Counted from the first letter of the stretch, positions 7,350 to 16,422 are shown. The stretch: 64,000 nucleotides of DNA from Desulfuromonas sp. DDH964 (GCF_001611275.1 NZ_CP015080.1:3834956-3898955); one strand, 5' to 3'. The notes: generated by a model not told the origin, from the letters alone. Program-made: numbers and translations.

Positions 7350-9128
7350 TCAGCTCCCGGCCACCAGCCCCTTCAGCTCGGCCAGGAGTTCTGCGACCAG
7401 GTCGTAACCCTGCTGCCAGAAGCCGGGGCCGGCAAGGTCGATACCGAAGGGGCGCAGCAGCTCCGCCGGCGGGGCGCTGCCGCCGGCCCGCAGCAGGTCG
7501 AGGTAACGGGGGACAAAAGCCGCCCCCTCCTCCTGGTAACGCCGGTACAGGGCCAGCACCAGCAGCTCACCAAAAACGTAGCTGTAGCAGTAAAAGCGGG
7601 CGTGGATAAAGTGGCTGATGTAGCTCCAGCCCCAGCGGTAGGAGGGAATCATCTCAACGCTGTCACCGAACAGTTTGGCATTCTCCTCCCACCACAGGGT
7701 GCACAAATCCTCACTGCTCAGCTGCCCCTCGCCGCGACGCCGGTGGGCGGCCAGCTCGAAGCGGGTCAGAACCTCCTGGCGGAAGGTGGTGGCGATGATG
7801 TCCTCGAGCTGGGCGCAGAGGAGGGCGATGCGGGTGTCGCGATCGCCATCCCGTTCGAGCAGATGGCGGGTCAGCAGCATTTCTCCGAAGACGCTGGCGG
7901 TCTCGGCGAAGGGGAGGGGCGCATGGTAGTGAAAGAGGTTCTGCTTTGCGGCCAACGCATAATGTACGCCGTGCCCGAGCTCATGGGCCAGGGTGGCGAC
8001 GTCCCGGGGACGCCCAGTGTAGTTGAGCAGAACATAGGCGGGCGTCCCCGGCGCAACCCCCATGCAGAAGGCGCCGCCCCCCTTTCCCGGCCGTGGCAGC
8101 GCATCGATGCGCTGCTCGGTGAAAAAGCGTCCGGCCACCTCGGCCATCTCCGGGGAGAATCGGGCGAAGGCCCCCAGGACCAACTCCCTGGCCTCTGCAA
8201 AGGGGATGGTCCGGCTCTGCCGGGAAAGGGGCGCGTAGAGGTCACTATTCTTCAATCGGTCCAGACCGAGCAATTGCCGCTTGAGGTCAAAGTAGTCGCG
8301 GGCGAGGCCGTAATTGGCCGCGGTAACCTCGGAGAGGCGCGCCACCACTTCCGGCTCCGTTTCATTGGCGAGCAGAGTCGGCGTCATCAGGTCGGGATAA
8401 CCGCGCAGCTCCGCCTCGCGCCCATGATCGAGCAAAATGTTGTTGAAACAGGCGTTCAGGACCAGTTTCTGCTGCGCATGGCCATCGAGAAAGGTGGCAA
8501 AGGCCGCCTCGCGGATTCCGCCCTCCGGATGGTAGAGGAGACCGAGGAGCTCCTCCCCGGTCACCTCCCGCACCCCCTCTTCGCCCGGCATCTGGAAGGG
8601 GAAGACGAGACTGGCACTCAGCTCGTCGAAGAGCTGCACGAACCCTTCGCGGCCGGAGAGATCCTTGCGCTTGAGGACCTGCTCGACCTCCTCGCTCAGG
8701 GTGTAGGGGGCGGCGACTCGCAACCGCTCGAGGAAGTGGCCGTAGGGAGCAATCGCCGGCTCCTGCAGCAGGGCAGTAAATCTCTCGGCGGGAATCTGCA
8801 GGACTTCCAGCTCAAAAAAGAGGGTCCGCTCGCTCACTGTCGCATAGGTTTCCCGGGCCCGCGCCAACAGGGCGCCGTGCGCCGGTACCCGGCTGTCGGC
8901 GGCGAACAGGAGCTGGGCGTAGGCATAGGGTTGCAGAATCGCTCGTTGCAGAGCTTCGTAACGTACCAGGGCCGCCGCCAAGAAATCGCCATCAGCCCCG
9001 GCGACCTTGCCGCGGAAATCGCTTCGAAATTGCTCGGCGCTGGCGGCTGCCCGCGCCAGGTCCGCCGCCCAGGCCGGGTCGGTCGCTGAGGCATAAAGGG
9101 CGCCAAGGTCCCATTGGGTATCACTCAT
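7350..9128 (-). CDS. pepF: M3-family metallopeptidase, oligoendopeptidase F type
   Basis: A 592-residue cytoplasmic zinc peptidase that cuts short peptides. The zinc site HELGH (residues 382-386) sits in the AHELGHGVHYAL context typical of family M3 and PepF. The N-terminal half is helical and lacks a signal peptide. The start at 9128 (MSDTQWDLGALY) has AGGGAGA upstream and is preferred to a longer upstream reading that has no ribosome site. Transcribed alone from a leftward promoter at 9162-9191. Confidence 0.88.
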   Translation of the reverse strand: MSDTQWDLGALYASATDPAWAADLARAAASAEQFRSDFRGKVAGADGDFLAAALVRYEALQRAILQPYAYAQLLFAADSRVPAHGALLARARETYATVSERTLFFELEVLQIPAERFTALLQEPAIAPYGHFLERLRVAAPYTLSEEVEQVLKRKDLSGREGFVQLFDELSASLVFPFQMPGEEGVREVTGEELLGLLYHPEGGIREAAFATFLDGHAQQKLVLNACFNNILLDHGREAELRGYPDLMTPTLLANETEPEVVARLSEVTAANYGLARDYFDLKRQLLGLDRLKNSDLYAPLSRQSRTIPFAEARELVLGAFARFSPEMAEVAGRFFTEQRIDALPRPGKGGGAFCMGVAPGTPAYVLLNYTGRPRDVATLAHELGHGVHYALAAKQNLFHYHAPLPFAETASVFGEMLLTRHLLERDGDRDTRIALLCAQLEDIIATTFRQEVLTRFELAAHRRRGEGQLSSEDLCTLWWEENAKLFGDSVEMIPSYRWGWSYISHFIHARFYCYSYVFGELLVLALYRRYQEEGAAFVPRYLDLLRAGGSAPPAELLRPFGIDLAGPGFWQQGYDLVAELLAELKGLVAGS

Positions 9129-9161
9129 CGGGTCATCTCCCTGCAATCGATTTTGCCAGCT

Positions 9162-9191
9162 ACCATAAGCCCCGCCCCGACCCGATGTCAA
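9162..9191 (-). promoter_or_regulatory. sigma-70 promoter for pepF
   Basis: On the minus strand, TTGACA (9191-9186) and TATGGT (9167-9162) separated by 18 bases, about 35 bases before the pepF start. Confidence 0.5.
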
Positions 9192-9213
9192 TTCCGGGAG
9201 GAGGGGCCGGCCA

Positions 9214-9242
9214 TTGACAGGAGCAGCCACCCGGGGTTAACC
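9214..9242 (+). promoter_or_regulatory. sigma-70-like promoter for the polyferredoxin gene
   Basis: TTGACA (9214-9219), 17 bases, TTAACC (9237-9242), 38 bases before the ATG at 9280. It has the same unusual -10 hexamer as the element at 962-990 and is divergent from the pepF promoter. Confidence 0.45.
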
Positions 9243-9279
9243 TCGCTGGCTGGAAGTTACCCTCCCTGGAGGATAGTTC

Positions 9280-10272
9280 ATGAAACGTCACGTGTCGCCC
9301 GGTCCTTTGCCGGCGCAACTACCACGCTATCTGGTACAGACCGGTTTTCTCCTCTTCTACCTCTGGCTCGGCTGGCGCTTTGCCGGCTGGGTCGATCGCC
9401 TCGCTGCCGGAGCCAGTCCCGGCTACCCGCGCCCGGCCGGGGTCGACGGCTTCCTGCCGATCAGCGGCCTCGCCGGCTTGCGCTACTGGCTGCAAAGCGG
9501 CGAACTCTTCCCGGTCCACCCGGCGGCGGTGCTGATCCTGGTCGCCGCCCTGCTGACCGGGCTGCTACTGAAGCGCGGCTTCTGCTCCTGGGTCTGCCCG
9601 GTCTTCCCCCTCTCGGAAGGTCTCTGGCGCCTTGGTCAGCGCCTCTTCGGCCGCAATTTTGCGCCCCCCTTCTGGCTCGACCTGCCGCTGCGCAGTCTTA
9701 AATACCTCATTCTCGGCTTCTTCCTGGTGCAGATCTTCGGGCAGATGCCGCTACCCCAGCTGCGTGCCTTTCTCGGTTCCGGCTATCACATCATTGTCGA
9801 TGTCCGCATGCTTGAGTTCTTCCGCCATCCGTCCCAACTGCTGATCATTGTTCTCCTCGCTCTGGCTCTGCTCTGCCTGCTGGTGCAGATGGCCTGGTGC
9901 CGCTACCTCTGCCCCTACGGCGCCCTGCTCGGTCTGGTTTCCCTCCTCTCCCTCGGCAAAATCAACCGGTCGGAAGATCTCTGCAGCCGCTGCGGCCTCT
10001 GTTCGGCCCGCTGTCCGGCCTGGCTACCGGTGCGGGAGAAGAAGGTGGTCCGCTCGGCGGAGTGCTATGCCTGCTTTCGCTGCGTCCATAACTGCCCCGA
10101 TCGGGGCGCGCTCACCTTTCGCCTCGCCAGGCGGCAGGTGATCCCGTCCTGGGTTTTCGCGCTTCTGATCGTCGGCCTCTTCCTCGCTACCAGCGGCCTC
10201 GGTCGTCTCTCCAACCATTGGGAGGGGCAGGTCCCGGAGCAAACGATCATGCGCCTGCTGCAATCCCGTTAA
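9280..10272 (+). CDS. Membrane polyferredoxin, NapH/NosR/CcoG-like 4Fe-4S protein
   Basis: A 330-residue inner-membrane iron-sulfur protein. It has about five hydrophobic helices, two CxxxCP motifs at the membrane face (CSWVCP at 102-107, CRYLCP at 207-212) and two 4Fe-4S ferredoxin motifs near the C-terminus (CSRCGLCSARCP at 235-246 and CYACFRCVHNCP at 262-273), then a last helix at about 288-305. This is the plan of NapH/NosR-C/CcoG proteins, which pass electrons from the quinone pool. A GGAGG site lies upstream. No nitrate, nitrous oxide or cbb3 oxidase genes flank it, so its partner is unknown. Confidence 0.8.
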   Translation: MKRHVSPGPLPAQLPRYLVQTGFLLFYLWLGWRFAGWVDRLAAGASPGYPRPAGVDGFLPISGLAGLRYWLQSGELFPVHPAAVLILVAALLTGLLLKRGFCSWVCPVFPLSEGLWRLGQRLFGRNFAPPFWLDLPLRSLKYLILGFFLVQIFGQMPLPQLRAFLGSGYHIIVDVRMLEFFRHPSQLLIIVLLALALLCLLVQMAWCRYLCPYGALLGLVSLLSLGKINRSEDLCSRCGLCSARCPAWLPVREKKVVRSAECYACFRCVHNCPDRGALTFRLARRQVIPSWVFALLIVGLFLATSGLGRLSNHWEGQVPEQTIMRLLQSR

Positions 10273-10286
10273 TTCTGCTTCAATAG

Positions 10287-10336
10287 CCCCAACAGCAAGA
10301 GCCCGGCAATAGTTTGCCGGGCTCTTGCTGTTGGGG
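10287..10336. terminator. Bidirectional terminator
   Basis: A 23-bp perfect stem (10287-10309 with 10314-10336) around TAGT, between convergent genes; usable from both sides. Confidence 0.7.
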
Positions 10337-10352
10337 TATCCATCTGCAGGTT

Positions 10353-12107
10353 TCAGGGAAGCTCGTAGATGACGAGCGTTGAACGCGCCGTCCCCGGGTT
10401 GAGGGCCGTGCCATGGTTGAAAATCACCGAGGTGATCACTTCGTTCTTGCCGTCATTGTCGACATCCGCGTAAAAAAATCCGGTCAGCGAACCACCCTGG
10501 GGTGCCGTGTGCCATGCTTCCTGCAGACTGCGGCCATTCCAGCGGTAGGCGGTCAGGAAACTGCTGGTAAATTCCCGGTACTTGAAGATTCGGGTCGAGC
10601 CTTCGTTGAAGGGGACCATGACCAGGCCATCGGGGGTCGCCGCGACCCGCGCCTTCAGGTACTCATAGACCAGATCCATATCCCGCGGATTGGCGCTTCG
10701 CTGCTTGTAGTAGGACTCGGTGCCACCGACAACATCGCTGTTCTCCCACAACTGGCTGCCGTCGGCCGCATAAACCTGCAGCTTCTCGTTGATATCGAGC
10801 AGTACATAGACGGGCTGCCCGGTTGCCGCATTCGTAATCGCGAAACCCTGGGCAGACGCCTTGTCGGTCGGTGCGGGGAATTCAGCTCCCCGCTCGACTC
10901 TGCCATCCTTCTTAACAAAACGGTAGAGGGCCCCGGAATAGGTGCGATCCGCCTTTCCCGGGCGCTGTCCCACCAGAATACGGCCCTCCCCCGGCACGTC
11001 GATGCCACCGAGAATATAGGAAATTCCGGTCTGCCTGACGCGCAGGGCGCCATCAACAAATTCGGCATACAGGGAGGAGATCGTCTCGGCGTCACTCCCG
11101 GGGTCGCGCTCGGCTGCGGTCAGGTACAGCTCGTCGCGGCCATCCTTATCCAGGTCGACCGCATCGATGGTCAACAGTCTGTATTTTCCGACATCGAGAA
11201 ATCCAGCGCCCTGGTACTGGCCATTGCTAAACTGGCCAAGGAGAACCTTATCGGTAAAGGCGGTGGCGACCTGGATACTGCCACTCCCGTCAAAATTCCC
11301 CGCCGCGACTCCGATCATCAACCCGGGCATGTCCGGGCCGTACCAGATACCATCCTCTCCCGTTTTCCGGGCCTGAATCACCCCGGCATCGGGTGCCGGC
11401 GGCGGCGCCTGGATGATCGCCGGGTTAGCCGTGACAGCAGGCGGTGCAGGGCTGGCAGGGACGGGACGGGGCGCAGCCATCGACCGGCCGCTCAGCTCTG
11501 CGTTGGGATAAAAATTGATCGGCTGATACTGGCTGTCCCGCAATCCCAGCCCCTGGGCATTGAGGATGAATACGACCCCCTTGAGGTCCGGAACCGGGCC
11601 CGGGGTTTCCGGTTTCTGCTGCTGCGCCAAACCGTAGGGCTGCCATTCGAGGTCGGGCAGGTCGGCCTTGAGTTGGGTGTAGAGACTCTCTCCCGTCCCG
11701 GTGTAGTCCCAGAAGGTGGCCGGAATCCCGGTATAAGAACGGATCGGATCCCCCTTGACCAGGGCGCCGCCACCGGGGAGCGCCGTCGCATAGGAATAAC
11801 CCGACTTGACCCGGGTTACGCGCAGCACCGCCTTGACAGTGTCGAGGCTGCCGATCACTTCCTTGGTAACCGGATGAATGATCTTTTCCCCGGGCTGCAT
11901 GACACTCACCAGGTCGCCGACCCGGATCCCCTTGCTGGCATCGAGGTCAATGAGGAATTCGCTCCCCAGCGGCATTACCACGACTCCGGCCCGGGGGGCC
12001 AGATCCCTGGTGACCTGGCTGACATCCGCGGCAAAGAGGGACGGTGCGACGGCGAAGACGAGGAGGACAGCAAGAAGTATGCTTCTTTTCCTGAGCAGGA
12101 GGTGCAT
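10353..12107 (-). CDS. Exported VCBS/FG-GAP repeat protein
   Basis: A 584-residue protein with a clear signal peptide (LRKRSILLAVLLVFAVAPS, cleavage near residue 25). The second half has FG-GAP/VCBS-type Asp-rich loops such as DLDKDGRDE and DVDNDGKNE, which in the family bind calcium and build a beta-propeller; a proline-rich linker near residue 240 separates it from the N-terminal domain. The start at 12107 has AAGGAG upstream and places the signal peptide first. It lies downstream of a porin-like gene but beyond that gene's terminator. Likely periplasmic or surface; role unknown. Confidence 0.7.
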   Translation of the reverse strand: MHLLLRKRSILLAVLLVFAVAPSLFAADVSQVTRDLAPRAGVVVMPLGSEFLIDLDASKGIRVGDLVSVMQPGEKIIHPVTKEVIGSLDTVKAVLRVTRVKSGYSYATALPGGGALVKGDPIRSYTGIPATFWDYTGTGESLYTQLKADLPDLEWQPYGLAQQQKPETPGPVPDLKGVVFILNAQGLGLRDSQYQPINFYPNAELSGRSMAAPRPVPASPAPPAVTANPAIIQAPPPAPDAGVIQARKTGEDGIWYGPDMPGLMIGVAAGNFDGSGSIQVATAFTDKVLLGQFSNGQYQGAGFLDVGKYRLLTIDAVDLDKDGRDELYLTAAERDPGSDAETISSLYAEFVDGALRVRQTGISYILGGIDVPGEGRILVGQRPGKADRTYSGALYRFVKKDGRVERGAEFPAPTDKASAQGFAITNAATGQPVYVLLDINEKLQVYAADGSQLWENSDVVGGTESYYKQRSANPRDMDLVYEYLKARVAATPDGLVMVPFNEGSTRIFKYREFTSSFLTAYRWNGRSLQEAWHTAPQGGSLTGFFYADVDNDGKNEVITSVIFNHGTALNPGTARSTLVIYELP

Positions 12108-12208
12108 AGGAACTCCTTGGGGAGGGTGGTTGGATCCGGCAGTAGTCAGGAGAAACCCGTTCGGGGAAAGGACCTCTCCTGGCCACTCTCGGCTCAACGT
12201 ATTCTGCA

Positions 12209-12240
12209 TGAAAAAAGCCCCGGAGGCAAGCCTCCGGGGC
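12209..12240 (-). terminator. Terminator of the porin gene
   Basis: On the minus strand GCCCCGGAGG / CCTCCGGGGC (12240-12231, 12226-12217) followed by six T. It separates the porin from the VCBS gene. Confidence 0.75.
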
Positions 12241-12261
12241 CGGGTACTGCCGGTTATCAGC

Positions 12262-13581
12262 TTAGTAGCCGACGTTGATCATGAAAACGGTTTTCCAGAT
12301 GTCGTCCGGGGTGCTGGTGAGGTTGCGACCGTAAGCGGTCTGCCAGTAGTCGCCGAGCATGGCATAGGCGCCATTGAGGCTGACGTCGACCTTTTCAGCA
12401 ACCTTGGTACCGACGCGCAGGGCCGCTTCAAAGCCCATCTGGTCGTCCTGGCCAGCGGCGGTCTCGTTGGCCATGAAGTAGCCGAGACCGAGTTTGGCGT
12501 AAACCGGGCCCATGTTGGCATTCGCCTGGGCGGTGAGGCCGAGGAGACCAACGCCATCCAGGGTAGCAGCTTCCGTTGCAAGGCGGCCACCGGTGCCGTT
12601 GTTGTAGTAGGCGTCGGTGAGGAAGATCATCAGGTTCTCGCCAGTAAAGTCGTAGTTGCCGCCGAGGTTGGGAATCCAGGCTTCGCTGTCATTGTCATTT
12701 TTATCGCTGTCGCCGCTCAGGTAGATGACGCGGCCGCCGAGCCCAAATTCGCCAACTTTGGCCTTGGCAGCAACGGTGGCGGCAAGACCGGAAAGGTCAC
12801 TTCCATTATTGCCATCCTGGGAGCCAAAGGCATAGAGGAGGAAACCGTTGATACCGACCTCGCCAACCTTGGCATCAGCCTTGGCGCCGAGGATATAGAG
12901 CTGGTAGGGGCCAGCAAAGGTGCCATCAAGGAGATGGCTGTCGCCAGCGCCAGCAGCGGCAGCGGCGCCAACGGAGCTGTTGTTCAGATAAATGAAGTCG
13001 GCGCCGATTTTAGCCACACCGGCATTGACGTCCAGCTGAGCATTGTAAAGGTCGACGTCGTCGGTGACGTTCTTGGCGCCTTCGCTCGGCTTGGAGTAGA
13101 CCAGGGCGAGGTTGACGGCGTCGGAGAACTTCATGCCGACGTTGATCGCCGACCAGTCGTCAGCCAGGATCAGGCCCTGGTAACGGCCACCGAGGCCCTG
13201 CAGACCGGTGCGGACACTGAAGATGCTGTTGGGGACCTTGAAGTCGAGGTAGGCGTTCTTGACTTCAACAGCGACACGGTCGCCGCCGGGGCCGCCGTCC
13301 TTGCCGGCGTCGCCGAAGGAGCTGTCGATCTCGGTGTAGACGGTCAGGGTCACATAGTCGTTGAGCTTGTTGTCGATCTTGGCGCGGATGCGCTGGTCGA
13401 TGAAGGTCTGGGCCGCCGGGTCAACAGCACCCTGGCCGTTGAAGGTGACCGAGGAGTCATCGCTGTTGGTGGCGATGCCCTGCAGACGATAGTAACCGCC
13501 GACCTTGAATTCGGCCAGCGCCGGAGTCGCCACGGCGACGGCCAGCAGTACAACGAGAAAACTCTTCAGATACTTGCTCAC
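12262..13581 (-). CDS. Outer-membrane porin-like beta-barrel protein
   Basis: A 439-residue exported protein: signal peptide of 23 residues ending ALA, then alternating Gly/aromatic strands and a C-terminus ending in FMINVGY, whose final aromatic residue is the sorting signal of outer-membrane barrels. The start is GTG at 13581 behind a TCAGGAGG site. Strong codon bias and its own terminator suggest high expression. It resembles the large porins of metal-reducing delta-proteobacteria but the solute is not readable from sequence. A 46-residue lipoprotein gene lies 85 bases upstream on the same strand. Confidence 0.75.
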   Translation of the reverse strand: MSKYLKSFLVVLLAVAVATPALAEFKVGGYYRLQGIATNSDDSSVTFNGQGAVDPAAQTFIDQRIRAKIDNKLNDYVTLTVYTEIDSSFGDAGKDGGPGGDRVAVEVKNAYLDFKVPNSIFSVRTGLQGLGGRYQGLILADDWSAINVGMKFSDAVNLALVYSKPSEGAKNVTDDVDLYNAQLDVNAGVAKIGADFIYLNNSSVGAAAAAGAGDSHLLDGTFAGPYQLYILGAKADAKVGEVGINGFLLYAFGSQDGNNGSDLSGLAATVAAKAKVGEFGLGGRVIYLSGDSDKNDNDSEAWIPNLGGNYDFTGENLMIFLTDAYYNNGTGGRLATEAATLDGVGLLGLTAQANANMGPVYAKLGLGYFMANETAAGQDDQMGFEAALRVGTKVAEKVDVSLNGAYAMLGDYWQTAYGRNLTSTPDDIWKTVFMINVGY

Positions 13582-13666
13582 GTTTGCCTCCTGAATAAAA
13601 ATGTTGAACGATGATTGGCTCCCGCTGGAGCCGCCTTTGGCCTCGACAATGAGGAGTCAGGATACT

Positions 13667-13807
13667 TTAATTGGTCGCAGGAACTTCAAACTCATACCCA
13701 CAGGCGGGGCACTTGACACGGGTCGCCTCCTTTTTGCCCATACCGGCGCAAGCAGTGAGGGAGAGAGCCAGCATTGTCATCAAAACAAGAGTGACCAGTT
13801 TCCTCAT
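13667..13807 (-). CDS. 46-residue lipoprotein with a C-P-x-C-G zinc-ribbon half site
   Basis: A short gene with a strong AAGGAGGTG ribosome site. The peptide starts MRKLVTLVLM, has a lipobox LTAC (Cys20) and after a Lys-rich stretch the motif KCPACGYEF near the C-terminus, ending VPATN. So it should be a lipid-anchored periplasmic micro-protein with one CxxC pair. It lies between a sigma-54-like promoter and the porin gene, all leftward, so it may be co-expressed with the porin. One CxxC could bind metal only as a dimer or with a partner. Family not recognised. Confidence 0.65.
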   Translation of the reverse strand: MRKLVTLVLMTMLALSLTACAGMGKKEATRVKCPACGYEFEVPATN

Positions 13808-13900
13808 CCGTTCACCTCCTTTCCCTGAGTGACTTTACATTACGGGTCGGTTATTGAACCAGTGAGTCTTTGGTCTGTTTCAAAACGACCTTTTATAATT

Positions 13901-13916
13901 ACAACTATAGTGCCAA
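13901..13916 (-). promoter_or_regulatory. sigma-54-like promoter for the small lipoprotein/porin
   Basis: Minus strand TTGGCAC, five bases, TTGT. The -24 half is perfect; the -12 doublet is GT instead of GC. It lies about 94 bases before the lipoprotein start. The 383-base gap 13808-14190 is otherwise gene-free. Confidence 0.4.
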
Positions 13917-13946
13917 CTTCCGGACCGGCAGCATTCTTTTATTAAG

Positions 13947-13968
13947 ATGTAACTGGTCGAAATTACAT
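13947..13968. promoter_or_regulatory. Inverted repeat, possible enhancer-binding site
   Basis: ATGTAA, 10 bases, TTACAT, followed by ACATGT and another TGTAAC at 13980-13985. It lies 30-50 bases upstream of the sigma-54-like element, close for an enhancer site but plausible for an activator. Confidence 0.35.
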
Positions 13969-14190
13969 GTCTTTTAATTTGTAACCAGGAGCAATCACAA
14001 TATCTGTCGCTACCCTGTGTCGCCCCTGCATCGTACTGTTGCTTTTGCGCCACGCTTTTTCGGGAGGAAAGAATCGGGGAACGTCAATTCACTCCGACTT
14101 CAACCTGCGAACAATTACGAAACGCAATTTCACATCCCCGAAAGTCTAGGCGACCCCTGCGTCCTGTCAAGAGGGGAGAGCATTTTGTCG

Positions 14191-14682
14191 CTAGTTGCCG
14201 GTTGGCAGCGCCGCCAGGGCCGCCTTCAGCTCGCTGGCCGGCATCAGGTTGCCATCGCGGCGGACCTTGAAGTCACGGTCGATGAGAATCGTGCGCGGGA
14301 TGACAAAGACACTGTAGGCCTTATAGACCGAACCGTCGTCGAGCAGCGCCACATGGGAGATCGGGTAAGGCAGTTCCTTGAGGTAGTCTTCCACCATCTG
14401 GGGGGAATCCTGGATGAAGACCTCGACCACCTCCACCTGGTACTGCTTGAGGTCATCAGCGACCGCGAGTATTTCCTGGGACTGCTGGCGGCAGGTCGGG
14501 CACCAGGTCGTCGCCAGCTTGAGCAGAATCGGTTTACCCTTGAATTCGGAAAGCCGCACGGTCCGGCCGTCCAGCGTCTGGAGAGAAAAATCGGGGGCGA
14601 GGGCACCCGTTTCGACGGCAACCGCCGGCAGGGCCGAGCAGACCAAAACGAGCATCAGAAGTGGCACCAAACGTCTCATCAT
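14191..14682 (-). CDS. TlpA/ResA-like periplasmic thioredoxin
   Basis: A 163-residue redoxin. The signal peptide (RRLVPLLMLVLVCSALPAVA, to about residue 22) is followed by a peroxiredoxin/TlpA fold with APDFSLQTLDG (29-39) and the active-site WCPTC (60-64). Such proteins reduce disulfides in the periplasm, often the CxxCH cysteines of apocytochrome c before heme attachment by ResB/CcsA. The start at 14682 follows GGAGGTGGTTC and is preferred to a longer reading that would bury the signal peptide. A TTGACA lies at 14819-14814 (minus) but no well-spaced -10 is seen. Monocistronic. Confidence 0.8.
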   Translation of the reverse strand: MMRRLVPLLMLVLVCSALPAVAVETGALAPDFSLQTLDGRTVRLSEFKGKPILLKLATTWCPTCRQQSQEILAVADDLKQYQVEVVEVFIQDSPQMVEDYLKELPYPISHVALLDDGSVYKAYSVFVIPRTILIDRDFKVRRDGNLMPASELKAALAALPTGN

Positions 14683-14906
14683 GAACCACCTCCGGGAAAC
14701 CGGACCCTGCCGACTGCAAGCGCTGGCCGGTTCCCCCTTGTTGCAGCTGTAATCGACCAAAAAAGAGGGACGTTCTAAAATTTAAAACAACGGTACATAA
14801 AAATAAAACGCCCTGTCAAGCCAAAAAAAACTAATGCTTTCCCCTTTTTTCATCACTCGACATTGTAAGCCGAAGTGTGAGGGAAGGACGAGTAGCGGGT
14901 CAGAAA

Positions 14907-15326
14907 TCAGTGAGGGGCCGCCTCGCAGAGTTCGGTCAGCACGCCACCGCTCGCTTTCGGGTGCAAAAAGGCAATGCGCGTGCCGTGAGCCCCGCGGCGC
15001 GGGACCTCATCGACCAAGCGCACCCCCTGCTCTTTCAAGCGGGCGAGGGCCGCGGCGAGGTCCTCCACCTGGTAGGCGAGGTGGTGAATCCCTTCGCCGT
15101 TCTTTTCCAGAAAGCGGGCCACCGGGGAATCCTCGGCGGTCGGCTCCAGCAGTTCAATGCGGCTCTCTCCCACTGCCAGAAACGCCACCCGTACCTTCTG
15201 CTCGGCGACTTCTTCAGTCCCTTCGAATTTCATCCCGAGAATATCCCGGTAAAAGGGGAGACTGGCTTCGAGACTTTTAACGGCGATGCCGATGTGATTG
15301 ATCTTACCGGTCAAGGGTGCCTCCAT
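14907..15326 (-). CDS. mce: Methylmalonyl-CoA epimerase
   Basis: A 139-residue vicinal-oxygen-chelate protein interconverting (S)- and (R)-methylmalonyl-CoA between the carboxylase and the mutase. Two VOC half-motifs are visible: NHIGIAV with metal ligand His11 and GIHHLAYQV with His81/82, plus the Glu-rich IELLEP (57-62) and LTELCE (130-135) ligands. Length and order match the family. It is the last of three leftward genes (mutase, meaB, mce), 67 bases after meaB. Confidence 0.9.
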   Translation of the reverse strand: MEAPLTGKINHIGIAVKSLEASLPFYRDILGMKFEGTEEVAEQKVRVAFLAVGESRIELLEPTAEDSPVARFLEKNGEGIHHLAYQVEDLAAALARLKEQGVRLVDEVPRRGAHGTRIAFLHPKASGGVLTELCEAAPH

Positions 15327-15393
15327 TTAATAAATTTTGGCGCAGGTTGCTACCGCGCCTGCCCTGAGAAAATTCCCCGTCGCATCCGCCCTT

Positions 15394-16374
15394 TCAGCGA
15401 CCGCGCTTGAAAACCTCCAGCAAGCGCCGGGATGCGGCCGAAGGGGTGGTGACGCCACTGGCGACCGCTTCCTGGATCGGCCCGACCAGGGACTCGACCT
15501 GGGGATCCCGCAGGAAAAGATCCTTGAGGTCATTCATCAGCAGGGTCCACATCCAGTCGGTGGCCTGCAATTGGCGTTTGCGGATCAGTTCACCGCTTTT
15601 CTCCCAGGCTTTGCGGCAAGCCAGCACCGCCTGCCAGACTTCCGCGATCCCCTCGCCCCGCAAAGCGCTGCAGAGGAGCACCGGGATTTGCCAGTTGGCG
15701 CTCTTCGGCTTGAGCAGGTGAAGCGCATTCAGATATTGCCGGGCAGCAAGTTCGGCCCGGGGTCGGTTCTCCCCCTCGGCCTTGTTGATGACGATGGCAT
15801 CGGCAATCTCCATGACCCCCTTCTTGATCCCCTGCAGCTCGTCGCCTGCTCCCGGAAGCTGCAGCAAGAGGAAAAAGTCGACCATCGAGGCAACGGTAAT
15901 CTCCGACTGCCCGACCCCCACCGTTTCAACGATGATCACGTCATAGCCGGCGGCCTCGCAAAGGAGCATCGTTTCCCGGGTCTTGCGCGCCACCCCGCCG
16001 AGGGTATCGCCGGAAGGGGACGGCCGGATAAAGGCGCGGGGATCGCGGGAAAGTTCCTCCATGCGGGTCTTGTCGCCGAGGATGCTGCCACCGGAAAGCT
16101 GGGAAGTCGGATCGACCGCCAGGACCGCAACCTTGTGGCCGGCCCAGGTCAGATGAAGGCCGAGGGCCTCGATGAAGGTACTCTTGCCAACCCCGGGGAC
16201 GCCGGAGATGCCGAGACGGATGGCGCCGCCGGAGGCGGGGAGCAGTTCGTCGAGCAGGGTGGTGGCCACCAGGGAATGGTCGAGGTTGCGACTCTCGATC
16301 AGGGTGATCGCCTTGGCCAGGGCACGCAGTTGGCCCGCCTTGACTCCGGCTACGATGTCGTGAAGCTTGGTCAC
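15394..16374 (-). CDS. meaB: MeaB-type GTPase, methylmalonyl-CoA mutase chaperone
   Basis: A 326-residue G3E-family GTPase (ArgK/MeaB) that gates B12 cofactor loading onto methylmalonyl-CoA mutase and protects it. The P-loop GVPGVGKST is at 58-66 and the switch segment DVIIVETVGVGQSE near 165-178, with NKAEGENR near 220. The start is GTG at 16374. It follows the mutase by 60 bases, but a strong terminator lies in that gap, so its expression may be lower than the mutase's. Confidence 0.92.
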   Translation of the reverse strand: MTKLHDIVAGVKAGQLRALAKAITLIESRNLDHSLVATTLLDELLPASGGAIRLGISGVPGVGKSTFIEALGLHLTWAGHKVAVLAVDPTSQLSGGSILGDKTRMEELSRDPRAFIRPSPSGDTLGGVARKTRETMLLCEAAGYDVIIVETVGVGQSEITVASMVDFFLLLQLPGAGDELQGIKKGVMEIADAIVINKAEGENRPRAELAARQYLNALHLLKPKSANWQIPVLLCSALRGEGIAEVWQAVLACRKAWEKSGELIRKRQLQATDWMWTLLMNDLKDLFLRDPQVESLVGPIQEAVASGVTTPSAASRRLLEVFKRGR

Positions 16375-16390
16375 GCGTACCGACCTCTGG

Positions 16391-16422
16391 AAAAAACCGG
16401 GGCAGGCCCGCGGGCCTGCCCC
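16391..16422 (-). terminator. Terminator between the mutase and meaB
   Basis: A 24-base perfect palindrome (16399-16422, arms GGGGCAGGCCCG and complement) followed on the minus strand by GG-free T6 at 16396-16391. It sits inside an otherwise operon-like series. Confidence 0.7.
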
